A stretch of 64,000 nucleotides of DNA from Scatophagus argus (Eukaryota; Chordata; Actinopteri; Scatophagidae), in NCBI RefSeq assembly GCF_020382885.2, contig NC_058514.1:12200249-12264248 (forward strand), read 5' to 3'. Position 1 is the first letter of the stretch. Each line of letters opens with the position of its first letter. The translations under genes and the position numbers were made by a program. The notes under the pieces were generated by a model. That model was not told the DNA's origin and did no database searches. It saw nothing but the letters and a program-made list of their open reading frames with translations. Shown piece after piece: positions 37,405 to 49,094 of the stretch.

Positions 37405-37897
37405 TGTTGTGATTGGCTACGAAAGCCCATCCGGTAGAAAAAAAAAAGACACAGCCTAGTAAGTGCAGTAAGTGTACGCTTGTATGTATTCACCCAATAC
37501 CACCGACTGAATTACTTGGGAGGAGTTCGAGTCGTATCTTTGATTCATATGTATCTTATGACTTCATGCATCGTGTTTATCTTTGGTCTCAAGCATTGAA
37601 TCAACATGAACTTGACATGAATGAACATTGACAAGTCCAGCATTAAAGTCTCGCCCACGGTGCGCGCCAACATCTCGAACACGCGCTTTCAGTGAGTCAT
37701 TCCAGACCAGCATGCACCGGGCGAACATTTTTTTTTCGGGTGGGTGGGATTTTTTGAGAGGCGTTGCCGCACAGCGAATACTCAAAGATTATATACCCGC
37801 CGTTGGTCACACATCTTCATAGATTGCGCATTTTGCCGCCGCGTAAAGTACAGTAATCATCAGAGTTTAAAATATTCCAAGAAATAAAGATTCAGCC
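37405..37897 (+). promoter_or_regulatory. etnk1: etnk1 promoter and 5' UTR
   Basis: An inverted CCAAT box (ATTGG, 37412-37416) and a TATA-like TTATATA (37789-37795) precede a GC-richer 5' UTR. An in-frame TAA at 37868-37870 lies 30 bases before the start codon. The start of the protein at 37898 is therefore fixed for this transcript, and the N-terminal extension known for the longer human isoform is not encoded here. Confidence 0.5.
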
Positions 37898-40800
37898 ATG
37901 GCCAACTACATTCACGTACCGGACGAGGCTCCTGCTGTGCCCAAAATAGATGTCACAGTTGACGAGAGAGACTACAGATCTGGTGCACTGAAGCTGATTA
38001 AGGAGCTGAGACCGAACTGGAAGCCGTCCGAGGTCAAAGTCAAGGTACCGTTTATTTCATTTTAAACATGTTGCTGCTAAATCTGCTTAGTATGGGATGT
38101 CACCGTAGTCCAAATAGCTAAAATACTCCTTTCTTTGTTGTTAAAGTTGTATCACATTACGAAAACTGATCTTATCCAGCAGCATGTACCAATGAAAATG
38201 CTCTTGTTAGCTAATATTAACGTTAATTTGTCGAAAGAGCAAATGGCACGCGAAACAACCTGTCATAATGACACCAAAGGCAGCTAAAATCCCAGGAAGT
38301 ACGTTAATGTCGCTATTTTAAAAAAAGCTGTTGTCTTCCAGGGACAGATGGTAGACTATTTCTCGACTTTTATTGTACCTCCGAATACACTGCAGTAATT
38401 TTTCCACGTTAGGGTTAATGTTTTGCCTTTGCAAATAGCATCTGCGTCAGCTCGGGTCACGATCAAACGGTGGGAGTCTCTCGCCGTTCTTGGCGCAGCC
38501 TACAAACTCAGACAAACCTGTTCTTTTACGGTGACGTTACCGCAGATATACAGATTATGTTATATTGAGAGAATCATTAGACACTTTCTGTGAGTATTAC
38601 GTGTTTCTTTTTTCAAGGAAATTAATTATCAAAGCTGCAATTTAGCTTGGCTTGGAGGTGGTTCTGCAGATCGAGGGAGAGGCGTGTCTGACAACTTAGT
38701 AAAAAAAAACAACGCATCGTTAAGCATAGGCTACAGATAAGTAGAAATCTCTTGAATATTCTCGTAAACTTCTTAAATAAGAATAGATGACAAATAGAGC
38801 ATGACTGTATTATGGCTGTACTCTATTTACTTCTCCCCAAGTGGCTTCCTACCAGTGCCAAAACTGAAACAGGACTAGCTTTCAGATGAAACAAACAGAA
38901 AATGGAACAATATTCCCTAACGATTCTTAAGGTACTCAACATTACACTCCAACCATATACTTAGAAATGGACTTATTTTCCTTTCCAGGAACAGAGTGGG
39001 GGTGTGGCTCCATTTGGTAAACACAGTGAGGATGGGAGGAGGTCACATGCTTTGCCACCTTTGCCTATATTCATCAATGAGAGCAAAGTGGGAGCTCAGC
39101 AAATGCCTGTCATTGCTTCCTCATGCAAAATAAAATTCCTGACAGTCTCGTCATTCTCGGTCAATCCCTTCTAGAGTGAACAATTAGGGCTGGTATGTTG
39201 GCTTCACTCCACCTCTACCAAAAAATGTTCCCAGTTTCACAGCACATCAAGTTCAGCTTAAATCAAACCATACAAGCCCTCATTTTTCATGACTGCTTTC
39301 ATTCCTTTTCTCTTCTGTGGTTTTAGTGTGCCAGATTCCAACTCCTCTCAGAACTTATGTAATACACAGAACAATGTAGGTTTTCAGGCAGAGCACTTCA
39401 ATCGTATAATATGCAGGATTGGCTTATAACTGTGGGCGTTATGCTAGATTGTTGCAGCACTAGACAAATTCAGATATTTTTATCCTCACTGATTGACCTG
39501 TTCTCCACTCTTTCCTCTACTTGTCTCTGCAGTTTTTCACAGATGGAATAACCAATAAGCTGCTGGGCTGCTATGTGGGGTCAGTCATGCAGGATGTGGT
39601 TCTCGTCCGTATTTATGGCAACAAAACTGAGCTGCTGGTCGACCGTGAGAACGAGGTGAAAAGTTTCAGAGTACTACATGCACACCGCTGTGCCCCACGA
39701 CTATACTGTACCTTCAACAATGGCCTGTGCTACGAATTTCTGCAAGGAACTGCACTGGAGCCTGAGGACATTCGCAGCCAACCTGTTTTCAGGTACCTGA
39801 AAATGTTTTGTTATGTAACTAAGAAACTCAAGGTATGTTTGTGGAAAGTCATTTGACTTCCACGTAACCATAGTATTGTTAGTTTTTGTCACATGTGAAC
39901 ACACCCACGAGACAATAGTTTGTGCATGACAGACTCACGCAATCTAATTAATTCAGTTATTTAAATGCATTTTATTGCAAGTCAAGTCACAAAACTCGAA
40001 GTGCAAGTTGGCTTTTTTTCTTTTTCCCTTTTTTCTCCCTCCAGTCTTCTTTCTTTTCTCCTTTTCCAAAATGTACACAGCTGCCCCATCCGGTCCGACC
40101 TCCACATATGCACACATGGAAAAGTCCTCTCAGTGGTGATGCAGTAGCAGCTGTTAAAATTCTGAAAATTTCTAATTCTGACAAAATGGTCCCTTACCTG
40201 GTCAAATAATTCTTGTATCTGGTTTGAAAACTTGAGCTGAAGTCGAGCTTGAACATGTAAAAAGTTTGAGTGCTAAAATGCAATGAAGTAAATTATCTTA
40301 CAATTTAGAATAGTCATTTGCTTAAACAAAACCAGTACATTAAAACATTATTAAGTTTAAGTTCATCCTAATAGCAATATTTTTTAAAAAGATTTTTTTC
40401 TGTAATCTGAATTTGTTAGTTTACTTTTTGACAAGAAAATACACCTTTCCTTTTATGAATAAAATCATTTGTTCTACATCACAATTTCATTGCTAGACTG
40501 GAGCATGGTCACATTTTACTGTTTGTTGCTCTTATTCAAAGCCTTCAATTTTCTGTCTCCTCTGCATTGCAGGCTCATTGCCAGACAGCTGGCCAAGTAC
40601 CATGCCATTCATGCCCACAATGGCTGGGTGCCCCAGTCCGACCTGTGGCTGAAGATGGGCAAGTACTTTGCTCTCATCCCCAAGTACTTTGAAGACCCTG
40701 AGCAGAACGCCAGGTGAGGCCATCTAGAAGATTATAGTTGCTGAAATTTGTTTTCTCTGTTGTCCTTAAAATGTTTCAGTACATTAATGAACATTTGAAA

Positions 40801-43800
40801 GGCTGATTCACTTTCACTCTTGCGATCCCAGCTGTTTAAGTTGTGTACCCACAGGCTATCTGCAGGTTTTGAATAGCCTGTATTTAGACCAACAAAGGTT
40901 GCTTGATAGTACTTGAGCTTGAAGTAACCACTACTTTGAAAGCCTGAATAAAGAGCTAAAGTAAAAGCAAGAACAAATGCTTCAAAACCAGTATATTGAT
41001 TGAAAATATATTTTGGAAGTATAAAGCAACTTGATGGACAGTGTGAGATTAACATATTAATAAAAGACCTTATTAAAAGAAAAAGCAAGCCCTGTAATAA
41101 ATAGGTTTGAAGAACTTATATCACGAATTGGAAATCTTCAGACCCTTTTAACAAGAATGTTAGTTAAAAAATGGAGTCTTATTACATTGTTAGAGAACGT
41201 AAGGTTTCGTCTGTTGCGTATTTCTGTCCTCGGTTATCCCCTCGTGGAACTGTGACCTCTCTTATCAGCGAGTCACAAATGAGCCAAACTACCCCACATG
41301 CAACAGCTCAAGACAAAAGTGTTTGTTTTTTACCAGTTTTTCTCGTCTCACGTGTTGGCGGAAGTGCGTGGAATTTATAGCTCCGGCAGGTGTGGCTTCA
41401 ATTTACATCTATGGCATTCCAAGGAGGCAGCTCAAGATAATGATGGATAGTTTCTCTCTGAAACATAAAAGAGCAGCATCATTAAATATATAATAAAAAA
41501 GTCAGTTAATCCTCACACAAACAAAAAAGCTATCATTAACAAGTTCTCTTGTGTTACACTTGCTATTGCTTCCTGTGGAACGGGTCATTAATGTTACACA
41601 TAGTTGGCACAGTGACACTTGTTTTCTTAAAGCCGTATATTACAGACATTGTAATTCTTAAATTCATATCTATCTTCATATTAAAAGTGAAGGTTACATA
41701 AGTTCCCTCTGTTCAGTTTGCGTCAGTACCAACACAAATGAGTACAGTCTAAGCACTTTGCCACCATTATGTTTCAGTTGTTCCAAAATTGCGTGGGCTG
41801 TAACAGCTACCTCAGTCTGTGTTTGCACCGAAAATGGTTCCAAAACAGACGCTGACTTTGTAGGCTGACATCCGTGGAGGCCGCCTAAATATTAATATTG
41901 AGAAATGCTGAAAAAAACTTTGGAAAGACAACTGCACCTGCAGAAGCTCCCACTGAGTTTCGTGTACCTGTGTTGAAGGCAAAAACAAACAGGTGGAGAG
42001 CTCCATTTTGTTTTAGACCATATCTTTCCACAGAAGTCTGGTGCAGCAAAATGTTTGCATAGCATGACAAATTAGCAGCTGGAGAAAGGTAATTTGCATT
42101 TCTTTTTGCGGTTGTTTTTTTTTTCTTTTTTTTTTTTGTTTATTTTTAATAAAGCCATTTGGAAAATGGAAGCTGAAAAAAAAGTTCAAAACTCCTTTAT
42201 TCTTTTATTTCTGTTGACCTTTACAAATTGTTTCAGTTGAGCTTATCATTATTTTCTGACATGTTCCCATCTGGGTCAAATAAGGTTTTTATCAGAGCGG
42301 CTCTTGTCATGCTTTGAGAAGTGTGTTGTGTGTATTTGCAGTTAAACTGATTACATATTGCACAAATAAGAGCCTCCCCACCCAGATCATGTGGTTTCTT
42401 TGTTGTGGATTCATTGTTGTTGAGATTGTGTAATTATGAATTAAATCCTTTTCCTTCCATTTTTGCCATTTAAATTCCACAAAGCCTGATCGTAAAATTA
42501 GAGCACATTATTTGTTTGCCTCGCTTCCCTTCTGGTGCTTTTTATTTTCTGTTCCTATTTCACCTCAATTTCTAAGTCGACTTTCACAGTACTGACTTCA
42601 CCTCCTTCTGGCCTTCTGTCAATACTCTTCATGCTCCTACCTCTTTCGATATTGTGTACTCACCCGCTGTCTCTCTCTGCTCCCTTCAGGTTGAGCATGG
42701 AGGTGCCCAGCCCACGGTGCCTCAGAGAAGAGCTGGTGTGGCTCCAGCAAAGTCTTTCTGTGCTGGGCTCCCCCGTAGTTCTGTGCCACAACGACCTGCT
42801 CTGCAAAAACATCATTTATAACCAGGAGGCAGGTGAGTATAAACTACACAAGAGTAGTCACAGACATTACTGTGTGACTGAACTGTGTTGTAGTGTGAAC
42901 TGCATTGGTGCCTGCGCTCAGGTAGGATTGCATTAAATGCACTTCATCGACGCTAGTCACATGCTTCACTCATTGTCAGTGTTTGCATTGGGCTGTAGGA
43001 GTAGAATTAGAACGGTCAGAAAAGACGGTCCTGTTATTTTGACTCTCTGTTTTGATGGAATCCTTGTTTGAAATGAGGCAAACACAACCCATATTAAAGT
43101 GGTGTGTTGACTGATAGTGATTGGAAGGTGGGGCAAAGTTATGTGTAACTGTCTCCAATAAAATTGGCAATTACTTGTTAACGCAACTCATTTCTCCCAT
43201 TCCTTTTTAATAAGAACCATTTTTCTTGTGCAGAAGTTCATAGTGAAGCCGTTTCCAATTTGGATTTCATTCTTTTTCTTAAATTCTGTCTTATCTGCCG
43301 TTCTAATTCTGTGGTAAAAACTTGGAGCATAAATCACCAGTCATCAGCCTGAACAAACAATGCCATGACATCATACCACATATCAAGTTTCAGTTTTATT
43401 GACAGTGCACATATTTTTGGTGCTTTAGCAATGTTGCTATAATTTTTTTTTTTTTTTTGATGGACTTTAATGACACCAGTCAGTGAAACAAATTCTGCAA
43501 AGATCTTCTACAGATTACATCTGTGCATTACAGCTACACATCTACAAAGTCTTTGTAGTAGCGGAATGAATGGCAGAGTAAACTGGTGAGAAAGTACAAG
43601 AAGGGGGGAAGGGGGGAGGGAGGGTTTCAGGGTTTTTAATGTATGTGGGAGGTGGGTGGGGGTGTTTTTAAGAGCTGTCAGCCCCCTCGTCGGTTTGCGA
43701 CGAGGGGCGGGGCCCTTCTCACAGCTCCTTGTGTCTAGCCTTTCTCCCCTAGGAATGACAGCCGAGGCTGTGGCTGCCCTGCGCCGCCCTGCCCTGGGGA

Positions 43801-44972
43801 GGCAATGGAGAGAGACAAACCGCACGCACAGTCGGCTCTGAGGGCCCTCGCGTAGTCTGCCCACTGCTCAGGCTAATCGGGATGAGTTCATGGCAGCAGT
43901 AGGAGCCACGTACCTTCCTATTTACCCTCCAGTGCTACTCGCCCACCAGTTGTCCCTCTGACCGTAGCTAGGCCACTTACGATGCTGGCTATTACACAAC
44001 TGTCTTTATGGATTGCTGTAAGCTGTAACGCTACTTTCCGTCACTGCTCCTTATTGCGTCAGTATTGATCAGTGGTCAGACCAAGTAAGTGAAAGGGTAT
44101 ATCTGGTGATATTCTGTATTTTTCTAATTGTCAGCACTATGAAAAAAAAAAAATCAAAGCAAACCAGAACAGAACTGACGGAATCTGACCAACAAGTGTT
44201 GCCTGTCTGGTCGAAACCCTAGCTATCTCTCTGTGCCTTGGATCTCCATTGTTATACATGACTATTAAAAAACTCAGTAGTGAGCACACACTGTTTCACT
44301 GGGTGACATTATGATGAGCACACACAATGTAGTGTTAATCTGCAGATTAAATTAGTCCTCAATAAATCCACTGTTTAAGTAACATTTGCTGAATCCTGCA
44401 GTGCCTGGCTGTTTTAGGAAACTACTGAGCCTTTTTTTCAAAAATGGAAACAAGCATTTGTGACCCCTTTATTTTGTTTAGAGTTTAGTTTTCTGGGGGA
44501 ACTATTTAGCCTTTATGGGATTTGCTGACAGTAACAAGAATATAGTATATCATCAGATTCACCGTCTAGAGCTGAAACATGCTTCTGCAAAATTATGGGG
44601 AAGTACCTTGGCAGTCATTTGAATGTTCATTAAAAACAAGTGCCGATTGGTCTCACTGGAATTGGGGAACACATGGACACTCATTAAATTCTTGCATGCC
44701 CACTTGTACTGTACGTAACATCGCCCTGAGTGCAACTCTGATACTAAGTATAGATCTCTTGAACAGACATGTTTTAGTCGATGCAGGACATTTTTGCGTG
44801 TTTGCAGACTTGCAGAATCATGTTTCAGGCTTCAGTAAGTAGGTTATCAGTGCTTCTTCTAGGAAGGATCATTGATTTAAAGCCAGAAGAGAAAGGAATT
44901 TTCCCTTATCCCACTACTTCTAGATTAATAACACGTGTCTTAACAAAGCAAACACAATATTAGCACACAGAG

Positions 44973-45003
<31 letters not shown>

Positions 45004-48000
45004 TGATAGCCACAGTGGAATGGGCACCACAAAAGTCCAAGAACTACAACTTTTAAGCCATAATTGCTGGATTTTTGACCGCGCCCACTCAAGCTGTCCA
45101 AACCGTTTTTTGGAGTAAACCCAGTCCCTATCTCACCGTGCACTTACAGTCTTTTGTTAAGTTGGAGAACAGAGTAAGCATGAAAAGAGACTGAACATCT
45201 ACCATGCTGCTTCCTGTCATGCCTGTTCGGCTGTTGTTGCTGTAGTTAAAACCACTTGTCTGCCAAGCACGACAGCAGAGACACCACCACTTCCTGTATT
45301 GATAAAGCCGTAAACAGAAGTGGTGAAAACTCAGTTTTCTTTTTTCATCTTTTCAGAGATGTTGGTAAAAGTTTAGAGTTTACTCTCAACAAGTGCTGGA
45401 TTACATCTCTCTTTTCGTCTCTCTTTACTTTTTCTCAGCCTGCAACTCTTGCTTTTCTGCTTCTTTCACTTTCCTCAGATGTTTGCAAAGACAAAAAAAA
45501 GAAAAGGGGAGGAAAAAAAATCTGCACACATTTTACTCGGCCCCAAGGGCCACAAAATCTGCAGCTCAGCAGCCAACAGGAAACCTCTCAAAGGTTCTGT
45601 CACTTGCAGAAGCGGCAAAGGTGTCACGCGATTGGGTTCACAGCGGACCAATGGGAAGGGAGCATTGGAGGGGAGTGTTGTGAGAAGGGGAAGTGAAGTT
45701 TCATGTGTGAGGGGGGGGAAGAAAAGGAATGGGAATTTGGCAGCAGGGCCTGATGTTTCGACACTGTGCGTGGGAGCAAGAATGGATAAAAGACCAAATA
45801 TGTCAGTGAGAGAGTGAGCATGTGTGAAAGATGTGTTTGCCCCAACCTTTTCATCTGCTGCACAGGGGGGCTATAGCCACTGCCTGGAGGTGTTCAGTTG
45901 TGTCCCGCTAGGACCTACACGCCGGCTGGTAACCCACCTCAAAGTGTCTTTCTCTGTAGTCCAGCACCACCTCAAAGACTAATGTTCCACATGTTAGGGC
46001 AAAGAAATTAGCCAAGGCCAACAAAAACAAGAGATTTCAGAGCAGAGACATATAATTACATCTGTTGTTCTTCAAAGTTCCATTTTCTTTGGGTTCATGT
46101 CTCTGTAATAATGGGCTTGTAGGTAAGGGTTTGTATTTTGAGGTCAAACTTCACTTCATGACTGAATGCTTCACCCTTTGTTCATTGTTTTAATGTAGAC
46201 ACTTCATATTTTCAGTGGCCGACATATATGCAGTCAGCAACACATTATTTGAACCTTCCTCTCAACGCTTTAAGCACAGATTTGAACTTGCAAGTGGATG
46301 ATTAGCAATAATTATCAGCAGGCTTCACCCATATTTCACAGGCAGTTAAAGAGACACGTTTGCAGACAAAGGAGAGCGTATTTTTTGCGAACGTAAGCAT
46401 TAGTGGAGCACTCGAGCTGTGGATTCTTTGCACAGAAGCTTTATTTTTATGTTTTTTTTTTAAACTAGGCATGTCTTGAATTTCTAGAGTGTATCTGAGA
46501 GCTCTTACTCCAGTTGGCTCTCAGCAGCAACATTTAAGTTCTGAGAGAGCATATATCAAACAGTGTGTTGCTGTACATTTGCTTTGGCAGCTCACTGTGC
46601 TTTCTTTAGGCCATGTCAGTGTCTCTTTGTATTTTACTATTTTCAGCCCTATGTCCCTCTGCTTTTAATTCCCTTTTCTCTTTTTTTTTTTCTCCCATCC
46701 CTTCAGAACATGACTTTGACTTGACTGTTTTCCCTTTATTCTCTGCATGTATCCAAAGCAAAGCCAGATGTACTCCCTTTTCTCTCCTAGATGTGTGTAT
46801 GTGTTCCGTGTGTTGCATTAGGATTTGCACATTTTCATCTCTAGCTAATGTTTCCCAGATGCATATTCTTGGCATTAGGCTGATAACCCAGTTACTGGTA
46901 CATCTAATCTCTTCATTAAAATGTTATTGAAGATTGGCGACTCAACCTCCATGAAGACGTGCAAGCTATCTGTGTGTCCTCTTTTAGACTGATTTCTCTT
47001 CTTAGGGTAGAGCTGGCATGAAAGCATAAACTTTCCCACACTGACTGAGAGCTTCTGTTCTCTATCCCTGTTGAGTCTACCTTCCTCAGATCTTAACAGC
47101 ATAATTGTATTCATCCCAAACAGCATTATAGTGCATGTTTGTCAGCAGTTTGAGTCTTCTTAAGTCAAAATGTGTCTCTGTTGGTTTCCTTTGTTTCTTC
47201 CCCTGTGCCTAAGTCTCCCTCTACAGTCTTGCTTTCCTCAAAATGCAAGCTCTTACTCCTCGCCCCACAATCGGCTAACTAGCCAGCCAGTCCAGTCAGT
47301 CCAGACAAAGAAACAGAGAGGGAGAAGATATAAATATCAAAAGCAAAGCCTTGACATTCTAAGTAATTAAAGGGAAAAGTAAAAAACAAAAAACAAAAAA
47401 CAAAAACAACAAAGAACATAATCATTTTATCTATGCTTCCTGTGTCCCTGTCTAAACAATGTTGCTTCTCTTTCCAGGAAACGTAAAGTTCATTGACTAC
47501 GAGTATGCTGGGTACAATTACCAAGCCTACGACATTGGGAACCATTTCAATGAGTTTGCTGGTAGGTATAACTTATGCTGTTTGTTGCGTATATAGAAAG
47601 AAGTGTGTGTGTGTGTGTGTGAAGTGTGTTCGCTGAAATATGAGTGTGAACCTCGCCTGTTTATGTTGTTCCAGGCCTGAATGAGGTGGATTATAGTCAC
47701 TACCCCGATCGGGACTTTCAGCTGCAGTGGCTCCGCTCATACCTGGAGGCCTATAAGGAACACAAAGGCCAAGGCAGTGAAGTGACTGACACAGAGGTGG
47801 AGATCATTTACGTCCAAGTCAACCGATTTGCCTTGGTAAGCATTTGTGTTGCACAAACATTATGGACTGTGTTAGATTACAGAGCATACTTGTGTCTGGT
47901 CAGGTTTTTGAGTTTTATAGACCAGGTCAGTGATGTTTTCCAATTGGCAGATGAGTGGTCTCACATATCTCGATATCTGTTCTCAGTTGCCACTTGAGAT

Positions 48001-49094
48001 TTGAAAAAGAAAATGGAAAAGACCATTGGAGTTGTAATCTAGTACTGGCTCGTGGTCACCCGTATGGGTTGTGTTAGGTTAAACATGGCATGTGCCTGTC
48101 AGAATCTGTAAAGATAAGTTATGTGTAACCTTGACCCACACTGCGTGGAAAAGGAAAACTGTAGCTTTTTGCTGACTCAGCCTTTCCTTCTATTTAACAG
48201 CTGCACGGTGTCTTTTCCTCTTAGCAGTCAAAGTTAAAGGATTCAAACTGACCGCTTGTAGATCACAGTAAATGTCCTCTGGGCTTGTGTGGATTTTCCA
48301 GGCTTGTCGCCAGGTGTTTGGTCAGCAAACATGGATTGTGGTGTGATGTGGGTTAAACAGTATGGAGTGATGTGCATTATGAAAACCTGTACTACCTGCT
48401 CTAAACATGAAAGAAGGTGTTTGTGATGTGCTTGCTGATGCAGCCACCATATGGGAGGCAGCTTAATGACAACAGGTAACCTTGGTGCTCTCCCTTGAGC
48501 CACATTCTGCCTTGTTTACTGTCAAGAGGAAAAGAGGGCAGTGTGGAGGATGGGCAAGTGAAGTAATTGTATTTCTGTGTCAGCTATTTGGTGTTGTTGC
48601 CATAGGGCTTCTGCCGGCCTTGTATATGCTTGAGTGAGCTGTGTTTGGTAATTAGAAACGACATTTACTTTTGCACAATGAGTACATGCTAATCCTTTGT
48701 GTTGCTTGCTTTCTTCTCTGTATCTAGGCATCTCATTTCTTCTGGGGTCTCTGGGCTCTGATTCAGGCCAAGTTCTCCACCATTGACTTTGACTTCTTGG
48801 GGTATGTCCATCTTGAAACAAGCACATTTTATCACAAGCTTATCATTAGCTCTGCCCAGCAGATTTGAGTTGTGTAATCATATCTTTAAGAACAAAATGA
48901 AAAGTATCCAGATTGATATTATTTGTGTAATCTGTGCACAGTGTTTAACTGGTCTAATATTTTTTGCAAACGCTCATTTGTAACTCATCACTGACTTCTC
49001 CCTGTGTGTCTCCACACTAAGATATGCAGTCCTACGCTTCAACCAATACTTCAAGATGAAACCGGAGGTGGCTGCGCTGAACTTACCCGAATAA
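37898..49094 (+). CDS. etnk1: Ethanolamine kinase 1, 360 aa
   Basis: ETNK1 phosphorylates ethanolamine with ATP, the first step of CDP-ethanolamine (Kennedy pathway) phosphatidylethanolamine synthesis in the cytosol. Exons: 37898-38044, 39533-39792, 40573-40713, 42690-42832, 47478-47561, 47675-47835, 48728-48801 and 49022-49094 (TAA), 1083 bases in frame. The start MANYIHVPDE matches the internal human start, and an in-frame stop lies just upstream. The choline/ethanolamine-kinase motif CHNDLLCKN is complete, with His216, Asp218 and Asn223. It is followed by FIDYEYAGYN (Asp237, Glu239) and DIGNHFNEF. His216/Asn217 correspond to the human residues mutated in myeloid neoplasms (H243/N244). The protein ends FNQYFKMKPEVAALNLPE, as in human. 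Intron 4 (4.6 kb) contains an unexplained GC-rich block and a CCAAT cluster. All catalytic residues are present. Confidence 0.97.
38045..39532 (+). other. etnk1: etnk1 intron 1
   Basis: A 1.5-kb intron with donor gtaccg and acceptor ctctgcag. Its first part is moderately GC-rich, continuing the promoter region. No repeat or exon was recognised. Confidence 0.6.
40714..42689 (+). other. etnk1: etnk1 intron 3
   Basis: A 2-kb intron with T-rich tracts near 42110-42150 and a pyrimidine-rich 3' end. I see no other feature. Confidence 0.6.
43443..43860 (-). other. GC-rich antisense block with A-tail and hairpin in etnk1 intron 4
   Basis: Read on the minus strand, this block starts with GC-rich, CpG-containing sequence and passes through a perfect 10-bp hairpin (CCCCTCGTCG at 43683-43692 with CGACGAGGGG at 43698-43707). 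It ends with ATTAAA (43471-43466), then 7 bases and 16 consecutive A (43458-43443). That is the layout of a retroposed polyadenylated transcript. I could not recognise the parent RNA and found no target-site duplication. An antisense non-coding RNA is an alternative. Confidence 0.4.
44972..44998. repeat. (CA)n microsatellite
   Basis: An uninterrupted AC dinucleotide tract of about 27 bases in etnk1 intron 4. Confidence 0.9.
45625..45680. promoter_or_regulatory. Cluster of three CCAAT/NF-Y-type motifs in etnk1 intron 4
   Basis: ATTGG at 45631-45635, CCAAT at 45648-45652 and ATTGG at 45664-45668 are spaced 16-17 bases apart in a locally GC-rich stretch. Regularly spaced NF-Y sites are typical of promoters or enhancers. 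No confident downstream exon was found. Confidence 0.35.

Noticed and set aside
43508-43864. 118-codon minus-strand frame in etnk1 intron 4
   Set aside because: An Arg/Pro-rich product of GC-rich DNA with no recognisable domain. The block is better described as a possible retrocopy or non-coding RNA.
45256-45863. Several overlapping open frames in etnk1 intron 4
   Set aside because: Long because of locally higher GC content. Three frames and both strands are open, no domain is seen and no splice pattern fits.
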